Source of the DNA: Pristionchus mayeri
Lineage: Eukaryota; Nematoda; Chromadorea; Rhabditida; Neodiplogasteridae
Reading direction: 5' to 3'
DNA: 64,000 nucleotides
Assembly: GCA_036245805.1 (NCBI GenBank)
Contig: BTRK01000001.1
Location: 21,955,087 to 22,019,086, forward strand
This document shows positions 1-11,893 of this stretch, in pieces. A model generated the notes under the pieces. The model saw only the letters and a list, made by a program, of their open reading frames with translations, did not search any database and was not told the origin of the DNA. The position numbers and the translations under genes were made by a program. The first letter of the stretch is position 1. Every line of letters starts with the position of its first letter.

Positions 1-133
1 GCTAGCCGATGAGAAAGATTTACATTGATGGAGAGATGATTCACTTTGTGAGAAAGAAGGGGAGGAATATCGTGGAGGAAGTATGAACGAGTGACGACGA
101 GAAGGGGAGGGATATCATGAGGGAGGAAGAGGA

Positions 134-3100
134 TCACTTCAGAATTGCATTGACCACTGCACTGACGTTGAGATTGCGTAGATCCCTGGAAGGGGGATTC
201 ACACTGCATCTCTCTCTCTCTCCACTCACTTGTAAGTCTGCCCGCAGCCCACGAAGACGATTGGCTGTCCAGTGATGTAGGTCATCGAGATGGCAGCGCC
301 CACCTGATTATCGATTGAATGGATCGTCCATGGTAATGAGATGGTACCTTGTCGTCGATGGTATCGAACTTGGTGAGTACCATTCCATCGATGAGCAGTG
401 GTTTCTCCCCGGGGGAAGTGTGATCCGCCAGTGCCTAGAGGCAACATTACTGTATATTAAGCAGCAGTATTTCCACCAACAAAATATCATCACGAAAGAA
501 AAATATTCAAAACATGTATTGAGAAGACACGAGGGTTTAGGAGCATTATCATACACGTACGATTAGAAATCGGTACTGAAGTCATAAGTGCTTCTTGCAT
601 TCAATGTAAATTGTAAGGAGATAAATAATGAGTGTACCTGATTGAATCTGACCAGCTGATCGACAGCTTCATTTCCCACGAGAGCCTCGCCCACGAAGAG
701 AGTCAGATCGGGCTTGTTCATGCGAATCAACTAAAAGGCATCGATTTGTCTTTCCTCGATGACTTACCCATGACCATTGAAGAAGTATTTCAATTGTCCA
801 CAATGCAATTAAGAATAAAATGAGTAATTGTGAGTGTTATCTCACCTTGGAGAGTGCTCTCATCAGGGGTTCATTGTCTTGCATTCTACCAGCAGTATCC
901 ACGAGGACCACGTCGATCTTCCTCCAATTTCATCATTCATTTTACATAGTCCCCTCTCCTCCATCCACCGTGATCATGTTTCTCTCCCCTCTATCGTACC
1001 TCTCTTGTGCAATGGCGATGGCAGCCTTGGCAAGTTCTGCGGCGTCTTTACCGTATCCTTGCTCGTACAACTGAAGGAGATCTCTCATGGCCTATCGTAT
1101 TCTCTCTGGATCGATCAATACCTGGACATGATTGGGATGGAGTGCATTCAGATGCTTCGTATGGGTTCGCAGTTGCTCCACAGCTCCCGCTCTGCACAAT
1201 CGATATTTAGTCCTGTTCAATCACCCTACCGTATACCTGAATGTGTCTCCCGCAGCGATGAGTACTCGATGGCCATTCTCGTTCAACCAGAATGTGATCT
1301 GCAACTCATCCTCTCCCACTGCATCACCATCCATTGAGTACCTTGGCCAGATTGGTAGACTTGCCCACTCCATTCACTCCACAGAAGACGATGACGTAGG
1401 GACGATCCTCACTCTTCGCATGGGCGACGTCACGGAGGATGTCCACTCGACGACGAGGAGTCAACAACTGACAAGAGAAAAGGAATGAGAGGGGGTGAAA
1501 AGAGGGGCAAGGCATCCTCTCTACTTCCATCACTAGTCCTTCCTCACCTGAGTGAGTGAATCCCTCACTGCCTCCTTCACCTCTGAGTTCACTCGAGAGA
1601 ACGTGCTGATCACCTACAAACAATCCAAGTTCTTTCCTTCTTCACCACCTATCCTCAACGCATTAACTAATAATAAGAACAGGGAATGTCCGACTTCTCC
1701 CATTATTCCCTTACCTTTCCATCCAACTTCTTCGCCACGGACTGGCATATCTGATCAGCTGGCTCCGCTGCCACATTCTTCACTGCAATCAACCAATGTC
1801 AACTTGATATCTTCATCACCCTCCCTCCCCCCCTCGACTCACGGATGAGGTTCTCCTTCATCTTCTCCAGCACGGGTGCCATATCCTCTGCCGTTAGTTT
1901 CTTGTTGCCTACGAGTCCTTTGAAGGCAGAGAACCATCCACCAGACTGCGAGACCTTCGCTGCTATCACTCTGCAAGGGAAGGAGTCAGTGGCATTCACC
2001 ATTCAGGAAGCCCCGCTGCTTTTATGGTACCCCCCCCCCCCCCCCCACCTACAGACGTTTGTTACCCCCCTAACCTCACATTAGAATCCGATCAGCTACC
2101 TTATATTTTATTTCTAAAAATCGACAGGTAAAAAAAAAGGTAAAGTCGCACCGTATATCTAGGAATTTTCATCCTGCGGTGAGCCGCTGCTAGGCCAGCA
2201 ACTATATTTTTTTAAGGCGATTCAGTCCGTAGCGCCACCTATTCTTCGGACCTATTTACCGGCGTGATCTTGTCACGACTTCCAATTCCCCGTCCCCAAT
2301 GGGTAGGCGCCTTGGTTGGGCGGAGTCGGTGTCACCGCCGGGAATCGAACCCGGGAGGTATGGAATGGTTGGGCGCGCCATAGACCACTACACCACTTCG
2401 ACTCTTCGAAACCACTTCGAAAAATCGACAGACCGGAAATAATTACATTAGAATAATTGGTTGAGTTCCTTAACTCGCGATTGGACTCGCGAGAAGGATA
2501 AGAAAATGAATAAACTGACTCCTCCTCTTCCTCCTCGCTCTCACTCTCGTGTCTCAGATCCTCCAGAGCTGCACTCCTTCCCACGAAAGCTCGCTGCAAA
2601 TGGGGACAGTTTCAACTACCATTCTACCTAGTCGACGAAGTCCTTCAGAAGGAGTAAAGAGTGTCCCCCCTTCCCTCTCCCTCCTCACTTGTTCATTGAC
2701 GAACTGGTTCTCCTCTGGTCCGTCTCCGGCATCTTTGGGAGAGGAATAGTCGAGTGTGGCTGCATCGGTCTGCAATCAACCGACTCAATCCATCAGATAC
2801 TACTTGAATCCGATGTCGACAACTAACCACAAATTTAATTTGCAGTCCTTTTCATTGGAGAAAGAAGCCACAAAAATAAGTCAACATATTTCAACATGCA
2901 GTCTGCGAAAGAATTGGTAAATAAATAATTGTAAACATACATTCTTGCCCGACAGATCCCATACCCTGGCAGCCTTTCCCTTCTTCTTCGGCTCCTCCAT
3001 CACGGGAGACTTCTTCTCTGCTGCACCCCTACAAGACTCGCTCATCTACACTAATCTACTTCATAATTGTCCAATTGGAGCTTCAATTCGAACTGTATCA

Positions 3101-4812
3101 TCTTTAGTTCGGGTAGTCCCCTTTGTAAGCACAGGAAGAACAAGAATAGCATACTTGGGTGCTCCTCCTTTCTTCTTGGCGAAGAAAGCCTCCCTTCTGG
3201 CCTTCATCTCGTCATCGTCGCTCTTAGGAGAACCTCAAGAGATACCATGCTTTACTAATGACTGCATAACTCTCTTCATTTAGAAAAGGAAAGGGGGATG
3301 GACAATGAAGTGATGGCCTACCTGGCATCGAGGGAACGTCGCTCCCATTCGAATCAACCGCCGACGAGGGACTGCAATCGAGTATTATTTTACACCGATT
3401 GATTTTGAATTGAAAAAGAAGGAGGGTGTCGTGAGGATACGACTGGCAGCCTGACCTCTCAGTGGGGGCAGCCTTCTTCTTCTTCTCTACTTCTTTCTTC
3501 TTCTTGTCGTTCTTCCCTCCTGGACGAGAGATGATCATCGACTCCACTGTCTTCTGAGACTTCGCACTCTCCTTAATCAATTAATTGTTAGCTTTGTAAG
3601 ATTGTCGCTCATAATTGGTAAGCTATTCGTTGCATCTCAACATTAATGCCTTACCTGGAATGTCTTGGGGACACGAGATGTCTGATTGGAAGTGAGGGCG
3701 GATCGCATGTTCGCTTCCAAGATACTGCAATTTACTGCGTGCAATCGTTCAAAAATGCCTTCTCGATAATTCACCAAAGGTTAAATAAAGTAAGTAAATG
3801 GGGAACTTCACTAACTTCTTGAACTCTTCTCCGAACGACTTGAAGTACTTAGAACCATGCTGATACAGCAGGTTCCTCAAATTGATAATTTCGGATTTAG
3901 GTTAGACAATAAATATTCTTAATCGTAAGATCGTTATTGTTCTCGTTTCTCTAACAATAAGTAATTAAAGTTACCGGACGAGGACAAAATTGACCCCCTA
4001 TTTTTTGTCCTCCATCGAATAGCCTATGGCTGAATTAGTTGAGAATGAATAAACAATGCTAAAAATCAATAATAGCCTCAAGGGAAAGCCGGAAATGATC
4101 AGCGCTCTCTCATTTTTGCATACTCTCTCGTACACGCGACCAGATCAGGGTCAGATCAGGGTTTCGTCCTCGTCCGGTAACTTTAACTGCAGATCTGCTG
4201 GATGCTCTGATCTCACTTGTTCTCGAGTACATTCTTGTACAGATCTCTGAATCTCGCCTCGACCTCGGCCATTAGTTTGTCTGCATACGAGAGCTGGATG
4301 ATCGACTGATACACCACCTGCAATAATCACAGACACTGAATACTCCTTCAAATGGTAAATTTTCCTAGTTTCCCCTCCATTCAATTAACATGCCTCATGC
4401 AATAATGATCTATGAGTGAACTAACAATGAATACGAGATCGAACTCGTTGTCCAGCTTGAACTTGATGGTCATCTCCTGATGTTTGAACTGAGTCACGTC
4501 TCCACGCTCCTGCAAATAACGCATTTCCATCCATCTCATCAGCAGTCGTCTCAGGAACAATGGAATCGAGTAACGAAAGGATATCGTAGTTGACCCACCT
4601 GTAGGATAACCTCCTTGATGAGGTTATTGATGCCTTCAGTGAAAAGCTGAGCGCCTTCCTGAGAATCACTATTCAAAACTAACCCTAAATGTCTGAAATA
4701 GGAGTTCAAATAAGTGGTTCATCCTCTTATTCTATCTCTTTATCTCTTCTCTCACCTGGAAGCACCAGAGGACGATTCCTCCCTTCCCGAAGATGGTGAA
4801 CAGCTCGATCAT
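134..4812 (-). CDS. SRPRA: Signal recognition particle receptor subunit alpha
   Basis: GTPase of the ER membrane that docks the SRP-ribosome complex at the translocon. I read 24 exons: 4756-4812, 4599-4658, 4426-4509, 4217-4317, 3816-3875, 3655-3724, 3456-3571, 3322-3371, 3155-3233, 2941-3028, 2689-2769, about 2475-2593, 1843-1970, 1715-1782, 1548-1613, 1342-1467, 1237-1298, 1122-1191, 1000-1070, 846-921, 638-730, 348-434, 230-303, 134-185. They give about 645 residues; human has 638. The N-terminus [19 protein letters not shown] is the longin-like domain that binds the beta subunit. A Lys-rich linker follows, then the NG domain with P-loop [10 protein letters not shown]3 [10 protein letters not shown]4 TKFDTID and closing loop GCGQTYKDL. 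The acidic exon near 2475-2593 has two donors in the same phase (2475 or 2487). The start follows a GGACAG acceptor. One intron carries a SINE and another a MITE. Confidence 0.96.
2128..2419 (-). mobile_element. tRNA-derived SINE, copy 1 (intronic)
   Basis: Read on the minus strand, a tRNA-like head begins near 2400. It has an A-box-like segment (GTGTAGTGGTCTATGGCG) and a canonical B box GGTTCGATTCCC at about 2342-2353, followed by a unique body and a short T-rich 3' tail near 2128. The core 2187-2400 is nearly identical to the second copy at 42852-43059. The 12-bp direct repeat AAAAATCGACAG at 2116-2127 and 2420-2431 looks like a target-site duplication. It sits in an SRPRA intron in the same orientation as the gene. 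Confidence 0.88.
3969..4182. mobile_element. 214-bp MITE with TTAA target duplication
   Basis: A perfect 17-bp terminal inverted repeat, AGTTACCGGACGAGGAC at 3969-3985 and its complement at 4166-4182, is flanked by TTAA on both sides (3965-3968 and 4183-4186). TTAA duplications are typical of piggyBac-type transposition, so this is probably a non-autonomous element of that kind; the family assignment is inference. It has no coding capacity. Inside is a two-unit direct repeat of CAGATCAGGGT at 4141-4162. It lies in the SRPRA intron 3876-4216 and makes up most of it. Confidence 0.85.
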
Positions 4813-5362
4813 TCTGTCCTATCAATATTTCAATACATATTACGATACGACAAGACGATTACTCCGAATAGTCACGAATTAAAAATTCTCACAAGATTGC
4901 GTTAGTAAAATGATGAACCGATAAAATGGAAAAAAATCGGATTTAAAAGATTGTGATATTTACGGTCAATTGGGTTACTACAAAGTAAATTTGAAAACCC
5001 GCAAATGGATTAAAATTATTCTGCAATATTGACAAAATTTGCAGTTCGACTTTCTCGATACGCGAATAACAGGCTGACTATTGCGTGGTAAGCTCTACTC
5101 TTCTCCATCTCTAGTTCCCAGAGCCGAACACTGGCCAGTAAGCTTGCGTTGGAGCGTAAGGTGGAGAGGCGGCATTGTCATAAATTCGAAAGCATGATTA
5201 TGACGGTTCAAAATGATGGAGGAGCGTTTAGTATAGGAGCCTTACCATAGCACATGGCATGGTGACACTGAATAGATGGAGATGATGATTACAGAGGAAT
5301 GGCAGATGAGTAGGAAGAGGTAAATAAATAGGAGGAATACTAATATGGCCTTATTGCTCTCG
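4813..5362. other. Intergenic, upstream of SRPRA
   Basis: AT-rich sequence between the SRPRA start and the doubtful micro-ORF. On the minus strand a splice-like acceptor and donor surround 5240-5265 and a short open frame ends near 5110, but I could not build a convincing exon from them. The region should contain the outron or promoter of SRPRA. Confidence 0.4.
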
Positions 5363-5583
5363 CTATGCACGAGGACTTGGGGAATCCTCTAGAACATCAT
5401 AGAACGTTCCAAGCTCCGCCTCCCCCGCAAACCACATCGGATACTTCCTTCCTATGGATAACAAAAAACATTTTAATTAATGATGAAAATCCTAGCCAAG
5501 ACCTAGATAATCGAGAAAGAATTAAGAAAATTGGCTTACCTGTACAAGAAAATAATTATCGTTACACACAAGATGAAGGACAT
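5363..5583 (-). CDS. Possible micro-protein with one membrane segment (doubtful)
   Basis: Between elongin C and SRPRA on the same strand an ATG at 5581-5583 opens a frame beginning MSFILCVTIIIFLYR, a plausible hydrophobic segment, up to a good GTAAGC donor at 5539. A second exon (5363 to 5447 or 5451) ends in a stop at 5363-5365. Two acceptors compete: CATAG at 5452 gives a frame that stops early, while AAG four bases on gives about 42 residues ending PSPRA. The protein is unrecognised, the exon pair is not unique and chance is possible. Its favour is its position in the gap of a possible operon. Confidence 0.2.
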
Positions 5584-5981
5584 GCCCATCAGACATAAGT
5601 GAAGACTCCCCAAATAATTCAGTACTGTCGCACGAGTTCAACATCTCAAGCAAAAATCAAACGCATGCAACCGATATAAATATTTATCAATCTTCTTTTC
5701 ATGTGAAATTAGTACGAAGTAGCTAAAAAAATCAAACGTGGTGTTAGGTTTCAATGCATACAAACTGATAGAAGCAAGCTTCCGAAAGAGAAAACAAGCG
5801 ATAAATTGTGGCAAATCACGTTTGAATTCTGCAGGAGGACGAAGGGTAGAGATAGGAAGGGAGCATGGAGAACATTTAACAAACCCGCAACTACCGGGGA
5901 ATTCTACAGTAAAAGTAAGTCATAGATGAGAAAGGGGAAGATCAATAATTACAAGATTACAATTTATAATCAATGGGTTGG

Positions 5982-6858
5982 CTAGCAATCGAGGAAGTTG
6001 GCAGCCATGAGTAGTTCGAGGGCAACCTGAATTCACTACTTCTAAACCGTTCCACTAATTTCTATCGTACCTCGGGAGCAATCTGGAACTCGGGGATTTC
6101 AGTGGCCGAGTTCGTGTACCGGACTTTGTACGTGAAGTACTGGCACACTTTTTGGAGAACATGCGAGCTGCAATTGAGAATATTAGTCACGGAATTTTAC
6201 AGCTCGTATCGCAGGTTGATGTACTGTTTTCAATTTTTAAATTAGGTTTGTTCTGAGGTTTATCTCACATCACCGCTCGCAATATAATAAGACAGTCTGG
6301 TTTTACTGTACATATGAAATGCCGCATAAATAAGTACATTGTAGTTTTATTTTAAAAATGAATTGCGAAAAAAATATTTTTAAAAAAACAAACTAACGGG
6401 ATCTCGCGGAAGTTAACCTCGTTGTTCTCATGCTCGGCATACTGGCCAGGGCCAGAGAGCATTGCTTTGATCGTACCTATAATCGCTTTTCTTATATCTC
6501 ACAATTCGGTTCGGTGGAAACATCTTATATATTTCTAACAGACCAGAAGTCAGTGCCAGTTCCTTCTTGATGATAAACTCGTGGCCGTCAGAAGAGATAA
6601 GACGGACGTACTGGGCATCGGGTCCAGTGAGACCACCGTACTCAGTCCCTAAAAAATTCTATAGCAATGTAGACATGCACAAAGCATGCATAACCAAGGC
6701 CAAAAAAAATATAAGTACACTTAGGCACCTACAATTCGCACTGCCAGTAAGAATCCCGATTTATTTCATCAGGACAACGCCACCAAACAATGTTCCCCAA
6801 TTATGTTAATTAATATTTCAACACATGTGAAAAAAACCGACTCACCCTGGCTAGACAT
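5982..6858 (-). CDS. ELOC: Elongin C
   Basis: SKP1-fold adaptor that joins elongin B to VHL/SOCS-box proteins in cullin-2/5 ubiquitin ligases and also acts in the elongin transcription complex. Five exons, 6846-6858, 6544-6648, 6398-6476, 6071-6167 and 5982-6026, are phase-consistent and encode 112 residues, the same length as human. Conserved blocks read directly are [53 protein letters not shown] and the C-terminus [11 protein letters not shown], which forms the substrate-adaptor face. The first exon carries only four whole codons, as in many trans-spliced genes, and a TCTCAG acceptor lies 18 nt before the ATG. The start is 337 bp from the stop of the upstream coiled-coil gene. Confidence 0.97.
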
Positions 6859-7194
6859 GACTCCTCACGAAGTTACCTGAGACCTGGACAAATATATTCA
6901 ATAAATATTTCCATGCTCGATAGAAGGATATCATATATATTGGATTGGAATAATAACCAATTCAAAGAAATAGTTGATTATATTTTTTTACAAAAATATT
7001 TTTATACGCCCGAAAAAAATCAGTACATGAACTCCACGGAAAAGGAAATCATGTTGATAAAGAGAGTAGTATATATACTTCACGAAACTCCTATACAAGG
7101 TTGTACAGGAAGTGCTTAGCACTAAAACACTCGATGGAAACATCGGAAATACAGGATGATGATACAGCTATGATAAAAGCTACAAGCCGAATAA

Positions 7195-9495
7195 TCATTT
7201 CGTTTCCTGCTCCATCCCAGCACTGAAATTAATATTTTAGTAGTCCTAAGATTACTCCATATTTTCATATTTTTTATTCCATATTTGAATATCAAGTTAG
7301 ATTAAAAATAAACACCAAATAAACTGACAGTATTTCATTGGCCGCATCCTCTCCCAACTCCTGCTCTAATCTTCGAATCTTTGTGCTCTGCTTCAGATTC
7401 TCTGTCAAAAGGCTCTTCAATCGGGTGTTCCTTTCCATCAGAAGTGATTCCAACTGCTTAATACTGCAAAGCACTTATAAGTGTTGTATTAATGCACATG
7501 ATTGAGATCATACGTTTCCTCGAGAGTACGTTTTTGGCCCAGGAGCTCTTATTCTAAATTCTTACATTTCATCTTGTCATTGATGGGTGAAAACGATATT
7601 ACTAATTTAAAAAGACAAAAAAAAACAAAATTAAGGCGACCTCCGTTCAGAAGGATGAACAATCACTTTTTGCTAGTGTTCTCTAATAATATTATAGAGA
7701 AAAAGGAAAATTTTGGTTAAAGGTCTTCGTGTTAAAAAAACTTCGCCAACAAGAGGAACTAATGAGTGAGACGAACCGATAGTAGCAGGCGTCCAGTTGG
7801 TCCTTTAGATAGCTGTTCTCTCCATTCAATTGTTTCACTGCGGCTGTCGTTGCTCGCATCTTGCTTATGTGACCCAAGTGTTGGTATCTAGAATTTACTA
7901 TTTCATCCTATTTAATCAAAACATGTATAAATACAAACTACTTATGATATGTTATATTATATGATAAATTAATAGCTTCATATCTCTTATCAGTACATTT
8001 TATGAATCGAAATATTTAGAAAAATATTAAATCAAATACATATTTGTACTGACCCCCCAACAGTTCCCCCTTCACGGAGACTTGCACCTCTCATATGATC
8101 CATTCTATCCATACGGCTTCCTATATCATTATTAGGAGACAGCCGAGGAGCATCATCCCTAAACACATATAAAGCATGAATCTGAATTCAGGTGTTTAGA
8201 TAAATTTTTTCAATAATGAAAACTAACTCTAGTCCATCTATATCGACTTCGTATTCTTCATCATTTCCTCCCGAAAGACCAGACGTAGAAGACTGTGCGG
8301 GGACCTCGATATTTCGTCCAACTGAACATCATTACTGTAACAAGGTAGCACGATTTTAAACAAAATGCTGACTGTGCATCTGCATGCCTCCGTCATCGAG
8401 TTCCTGACCACTGGCTATCGGACCAGGCTGAAGAGCTACATTTCGATGGAACATAAAATGTAGTATACCTTCCCAATTAGTTTGGGAGGATGTTCTCTTT
8501 GTGCGAGAATCCGCTGTGCGAGTGTTTCGTCGTCCCCGTCCTCATAGAAAATTCTAAAAGAAATCGGTTATATGGAATCAAACATGGGCATGTACATAAA
8601 TATCATTTTTAGAAGTTATTGAAATCTCGCAGTATTTCGCCTTAAAGGCCCAGTGAGGCAAAATGATACCTTCGATCCCAATCTAATTCCTCATGGAGAT
8701 ATCGTGGGAGGGTGAAATTTGAAATTTTCACTTTTAGAAGTTGTTCGAATTTTCCAAAATTAAGTAGGGAACGGCCATTCTAAACATCAGATTCCGTTGG
8801 TCACAATCTAATACCTCCATGAGATAATTAAATGCCCTAAATTTTCCATTAGACCATTAGGGGTGCCCATCACTGTTTTGAAAGAGCAAAATGAAATAAA
8901 TAATTACAAAAAAATGTTATACCTCTTCTTAGTCTTCGATGGCAAAAAAGCGGCAGTCTTGGCGAAAGAGCGCAACACTGTATGAGCACCGAGGCTATAA
9001 AGAAAATTATAAAACACATATCTCAGTTGATTCATATTGGCAATTATGCAAATGATAGAAGTCAAAATATTTAGGAAATTTGAATATGATTGAGTAAGTT
9101 TAACGTGAAAAACTAACAGTTCTCCTTCACCGTTAGCCTGTTTCGGGCGGCGATACCTCGTCTCCGACTGCTTTCCAGATGATGATTGAGCGTTGCGCAT
9201 CACTGGAGCAAAGCACTTTTCAAATACAAGAGGAAAGGAAACTAACCAGGCTGGATTACTCGATACCGCTGTCTCTGTGGTATGATGGAGCGGTAGCCGG
9301 AAGCACGGGACGAGTCAGGAACCAATGAACGGCGCCCATCGAACGTCTGAAAATAAATCTTTGACATAAACCTAATTTAAGCGGTCTTCTACAATCAGGC
9401 AGTAGACATACCTTGAGGCCTTTATCGGCTGCTGTTTCCATTACAAATGGTGCGTAGATGGGTCCACTAGGTTGCCCGTGGAGAGGTTGGTTCAT
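7195..9495 (-). CDS. Coiled-coil protein of unknown function
   Basis: I do not recognise this protein. Phase-consistent exons run from the ATG at 9493-9495 (MNQPLHGQPSGPIYAPF...) through segments near 9250-9348, 9118-9203, 8923-8995, 8490-8553, 8360-8430, 8233-8310, 8060-8155, 7770-7888, 7515-7550 and 7340-7468 to a last exon at 7195-7222 ending GMEQETK. This gives roughly 330 residues. The N-terminal half is polar and basic, with a Tyr/Arg-rich stretch. An acidic Ser/Gly-rich stretch follows, and the last third is heptad-like coiled coil with blocks such as VKQLNGENSYLKDQL and IKQLESLLMERN. The splice into the exon near 7550 is unresolved: the unspliced frame has a TAA, so an intron must remove it. 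Position between EARS2 (275 bp) and ELOC (337 bp) suggests co-transcription. Confidence 0.72.
8605..8865. repeat. Two-unit degenerate tandem repeat in an intron
   Basis: Two units of roughly 120 bp share the landmarks TTTTAGAAGTT (about 8609 and 8731) and CAATCTAAT followed by CC and ATGAGAT (about 8679 and 8800). They lie in an intron of the coiled-coil gene and look non-coding. Confidence 0.45.
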
Positions 9496-9769
9496 TCTGC
9501 AATAGGCTAGGTGAAGGGAAGACAATAAATCGATAATCAAAATGACAACAAATCGATAATGTCGGGAGCGAAAATCTAGCAGAAATTTCTGCCGAGACGC
9601 GAGGAAAATCCGTTCGGGATCAACGTTTGGCGGGGTAATTTAAATGGGCATTGCCTTACTAAACAGCAAAAAAGATTAATAATGCGATTTAAAATATTTA
9701 TTCATATATTCGAATGCACTCAAAACATAGAAAGAAATTCAAATCAACAAGCATAACACTGCAATAGAT

Positions 9770-11893
9770 CTAACACTTTCTAAGGCGTTCAAGCATCTGC
9801 CGAATCCTATCTGTGCATTCGCCGTCTCCGAAAAAGGCATGAAGTTCTGAGATGGGAGGTCCACTTGTGCCATCAATGAGCGACTGAAATTATATATGAA
9901 GAGTAGATGACAACGAAATAATTGTACCAATCTGAGCAGAGTCAGCAGCTTCGGATAGGCCATTTCTAAACGCTTCGCTGATTCCTTCAAATCGACCATT
10001 ATATACATTCTATCCACAAATATGAAAACCTTCAGAGACTCTATCTGCCAACTTCCAACTTCCAGTACCCTCTCAAGGGCCTCGATTGCTACTTCTGATG
10101 AAAACTTGCCAAGGACCTGAGAGATTTGGAATATTGAAAGTAGGGGGTTTATTCCAACCTTATCTGCAGACTTCGGTCTGGTGAAGAAGAAAGTGTACTG
10201 TCCCTTAGTGAGTTGAGAGAGAAATGCGAACGTTTCTTCCTGTTTAAGTGCATGAGCATCGGAGATCACTTGGCTATCATACCTTCTCTCTCAAAAATTC
10301 GATGACTCTCTTCAGATATTGATCGGATAGGTCGACATACACAGATGGTAGATCACTCTCGACTCGCTGTCGGATCAAATTGATCAGTACTTCATCCGAT
10401 GCACTCCGAAAAGCAGCACTTCCATAGTGAGTGAGACTGTCTGCATCCACCTGCAATGGATTGTGATGAAGGGAGTGGAGGGTGGATGTACCTGCAAGTT
10501 CCTCCTTCCGATCAACTGCACGTCGAACTGATTAACCAACTCTTGCAGAGTGTACAACTTCGACAGGTCGAAGTCCCGTACTCCACTACCATTTCGAACC
10601 TGAATTGAAATACTTCTTATAGTTCATGGTGAATGCACTCACGAGGAAATTGATGACTGCTTGGGGGAGGACGCCCATCTCCTTGTCATAATAATCAACG
10701 AATGCATCCTTATCCCTCTTCGATAGTTTCTTCTTCCCATCTCGCGTGATCAAGGGCAGATGAGCGAATCGAGGCGCCGACCAACCAAATGCTCTTCAAT
10801 CAATAAAAATATATCATAACAGACAAGTGAAGGTAATCTCACTTGTAGAGTAGGACGTGCTTCCCTGTCGATGATAACCATTCCATTCCTCGGATAACGT
10901 CAGAAATCCTCAAGAGATATCATATTTACATATTTCTCATGGGTATACCTCATTGCCTTATCGTCAACAATATTCGCGAGATGATAGGTAGGGAATCCAT
11001 CTGACTTGAGCAGTACTGGATCTGATTCCTCCAATCTTTGAGTGATAGAGCCGAACACTGTATCCTATAAAGTTTTAATTTAGTTTTATATGAGCATTTG
11101 GCAGGAGTAAACTGAGAAATGTTGTCACCTCAAATTGAACATCTTGATGGTCCATCACGAATCGAATGACGTGCTCCTCCCCGTTCTTTGCCTTTGATAG
11201 GGACTCCTCCTTCGAAATTGACCGACATCTGGAATCAAAGCGAAGTAGGAAATGAGCAAGGAATAAAAAAAGACCTTCTGTCGTAAATGGGGATCGTCCC
11301 TTCTCGTGCTGCATTCTTTCTGAGAAGATCGAGACGCTTGATGCGCCAGTTTACTGTAGATCGGAGAAAAATACCGAACCTTTGAAGAGCAGAAGCATCT
11401 ATACGCGTGGCCACTGTCTATTAGTCTCTCAGTGTGTTCAGTGTAGATCGGAAGTCGTTCTGATTGGGTGTACGGGCCAGCTGATCCGCCCTGATCCATA
11501 AAAGAGATACATCCATAAAAGTACAGTATACCTGCCAGGGATCTTCATCGCTTCTCAGGCCGTAATATGACAGAATACTCCGAATCTGAATCACCCAGTC
11601 ATCTACAGAAATACAATAGCTGTCTCACTCTATCAGCACTTCCTTCAACCATCCTTGCTCTATCAGTGTCCTCGATTCGAACGATGAACTTTCCTCCGTG
11701 GTTCCTTGCAAACAAGTAGTTATACAGAGCCGTTCGCAATCCGCCAAGGTGTAGTTCACCTAAAAAAATATACTAGTCCATAATTAACCACGAACTCACC
11801 TGTTGGACTCGGAGCGAAGCGAACTCGGACTTCATCATGAGAACAACGAGCTGTAACTCGCACTGAACTAATCCATCGCGATCTTAGAAGCAT
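9770..11893 (-). CDS. EARS2: Mitochondrial glutamyl-tRNA synthetase
   Basis: Charges mitochondrial tRNA with glutamate (class I synthetase, matrix). Fifteen exons: 11800-11893, 11629-11759, 11532-11585, 11380-11490, 11275-11336, 11129-11228, 10949-11064, 10843-10908, 10643-10793, 10492-10599, 10283-10450, 10159-10239, 10030-10116, 9928-9984, 9770-9883. They sum to 1500 nt, 499 residues (human 523). A basic leader [17 protein letters not shown] fits mitochondrial import. The catalytic core shows FAPSPTG, HLGG (class I HIGH variant, about residue 35), [20 protein letters not shown] and KKKLSKR (KMSKS loop, about residue 267). The C-terminal anticodon-binding part is less conserved. Several introns are only about 43 nt; reading the one at 11586-11628 as 43 nt rather than 26 nt restores frame and family spacing. 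An acceptor CTACCCAG precedes the ATG. Confidence 0.95.

Noticed and set aside
2338..2400. A functional tRNA gene on the minus strand
   Set aside because: There is a good B box, but no acceptor-stem pairing or anticodon arm could be drawn, and an identical body follows in a second copy. It is a SINE head.
11586..11628. A 26-nt intron in EARS2 (GTGAGA to TGTAG)
   Set aside because: It breaks the frame; extending to the next acceptor (TGATTCAG) gives 43 nt, restores phase and matches family spacing.
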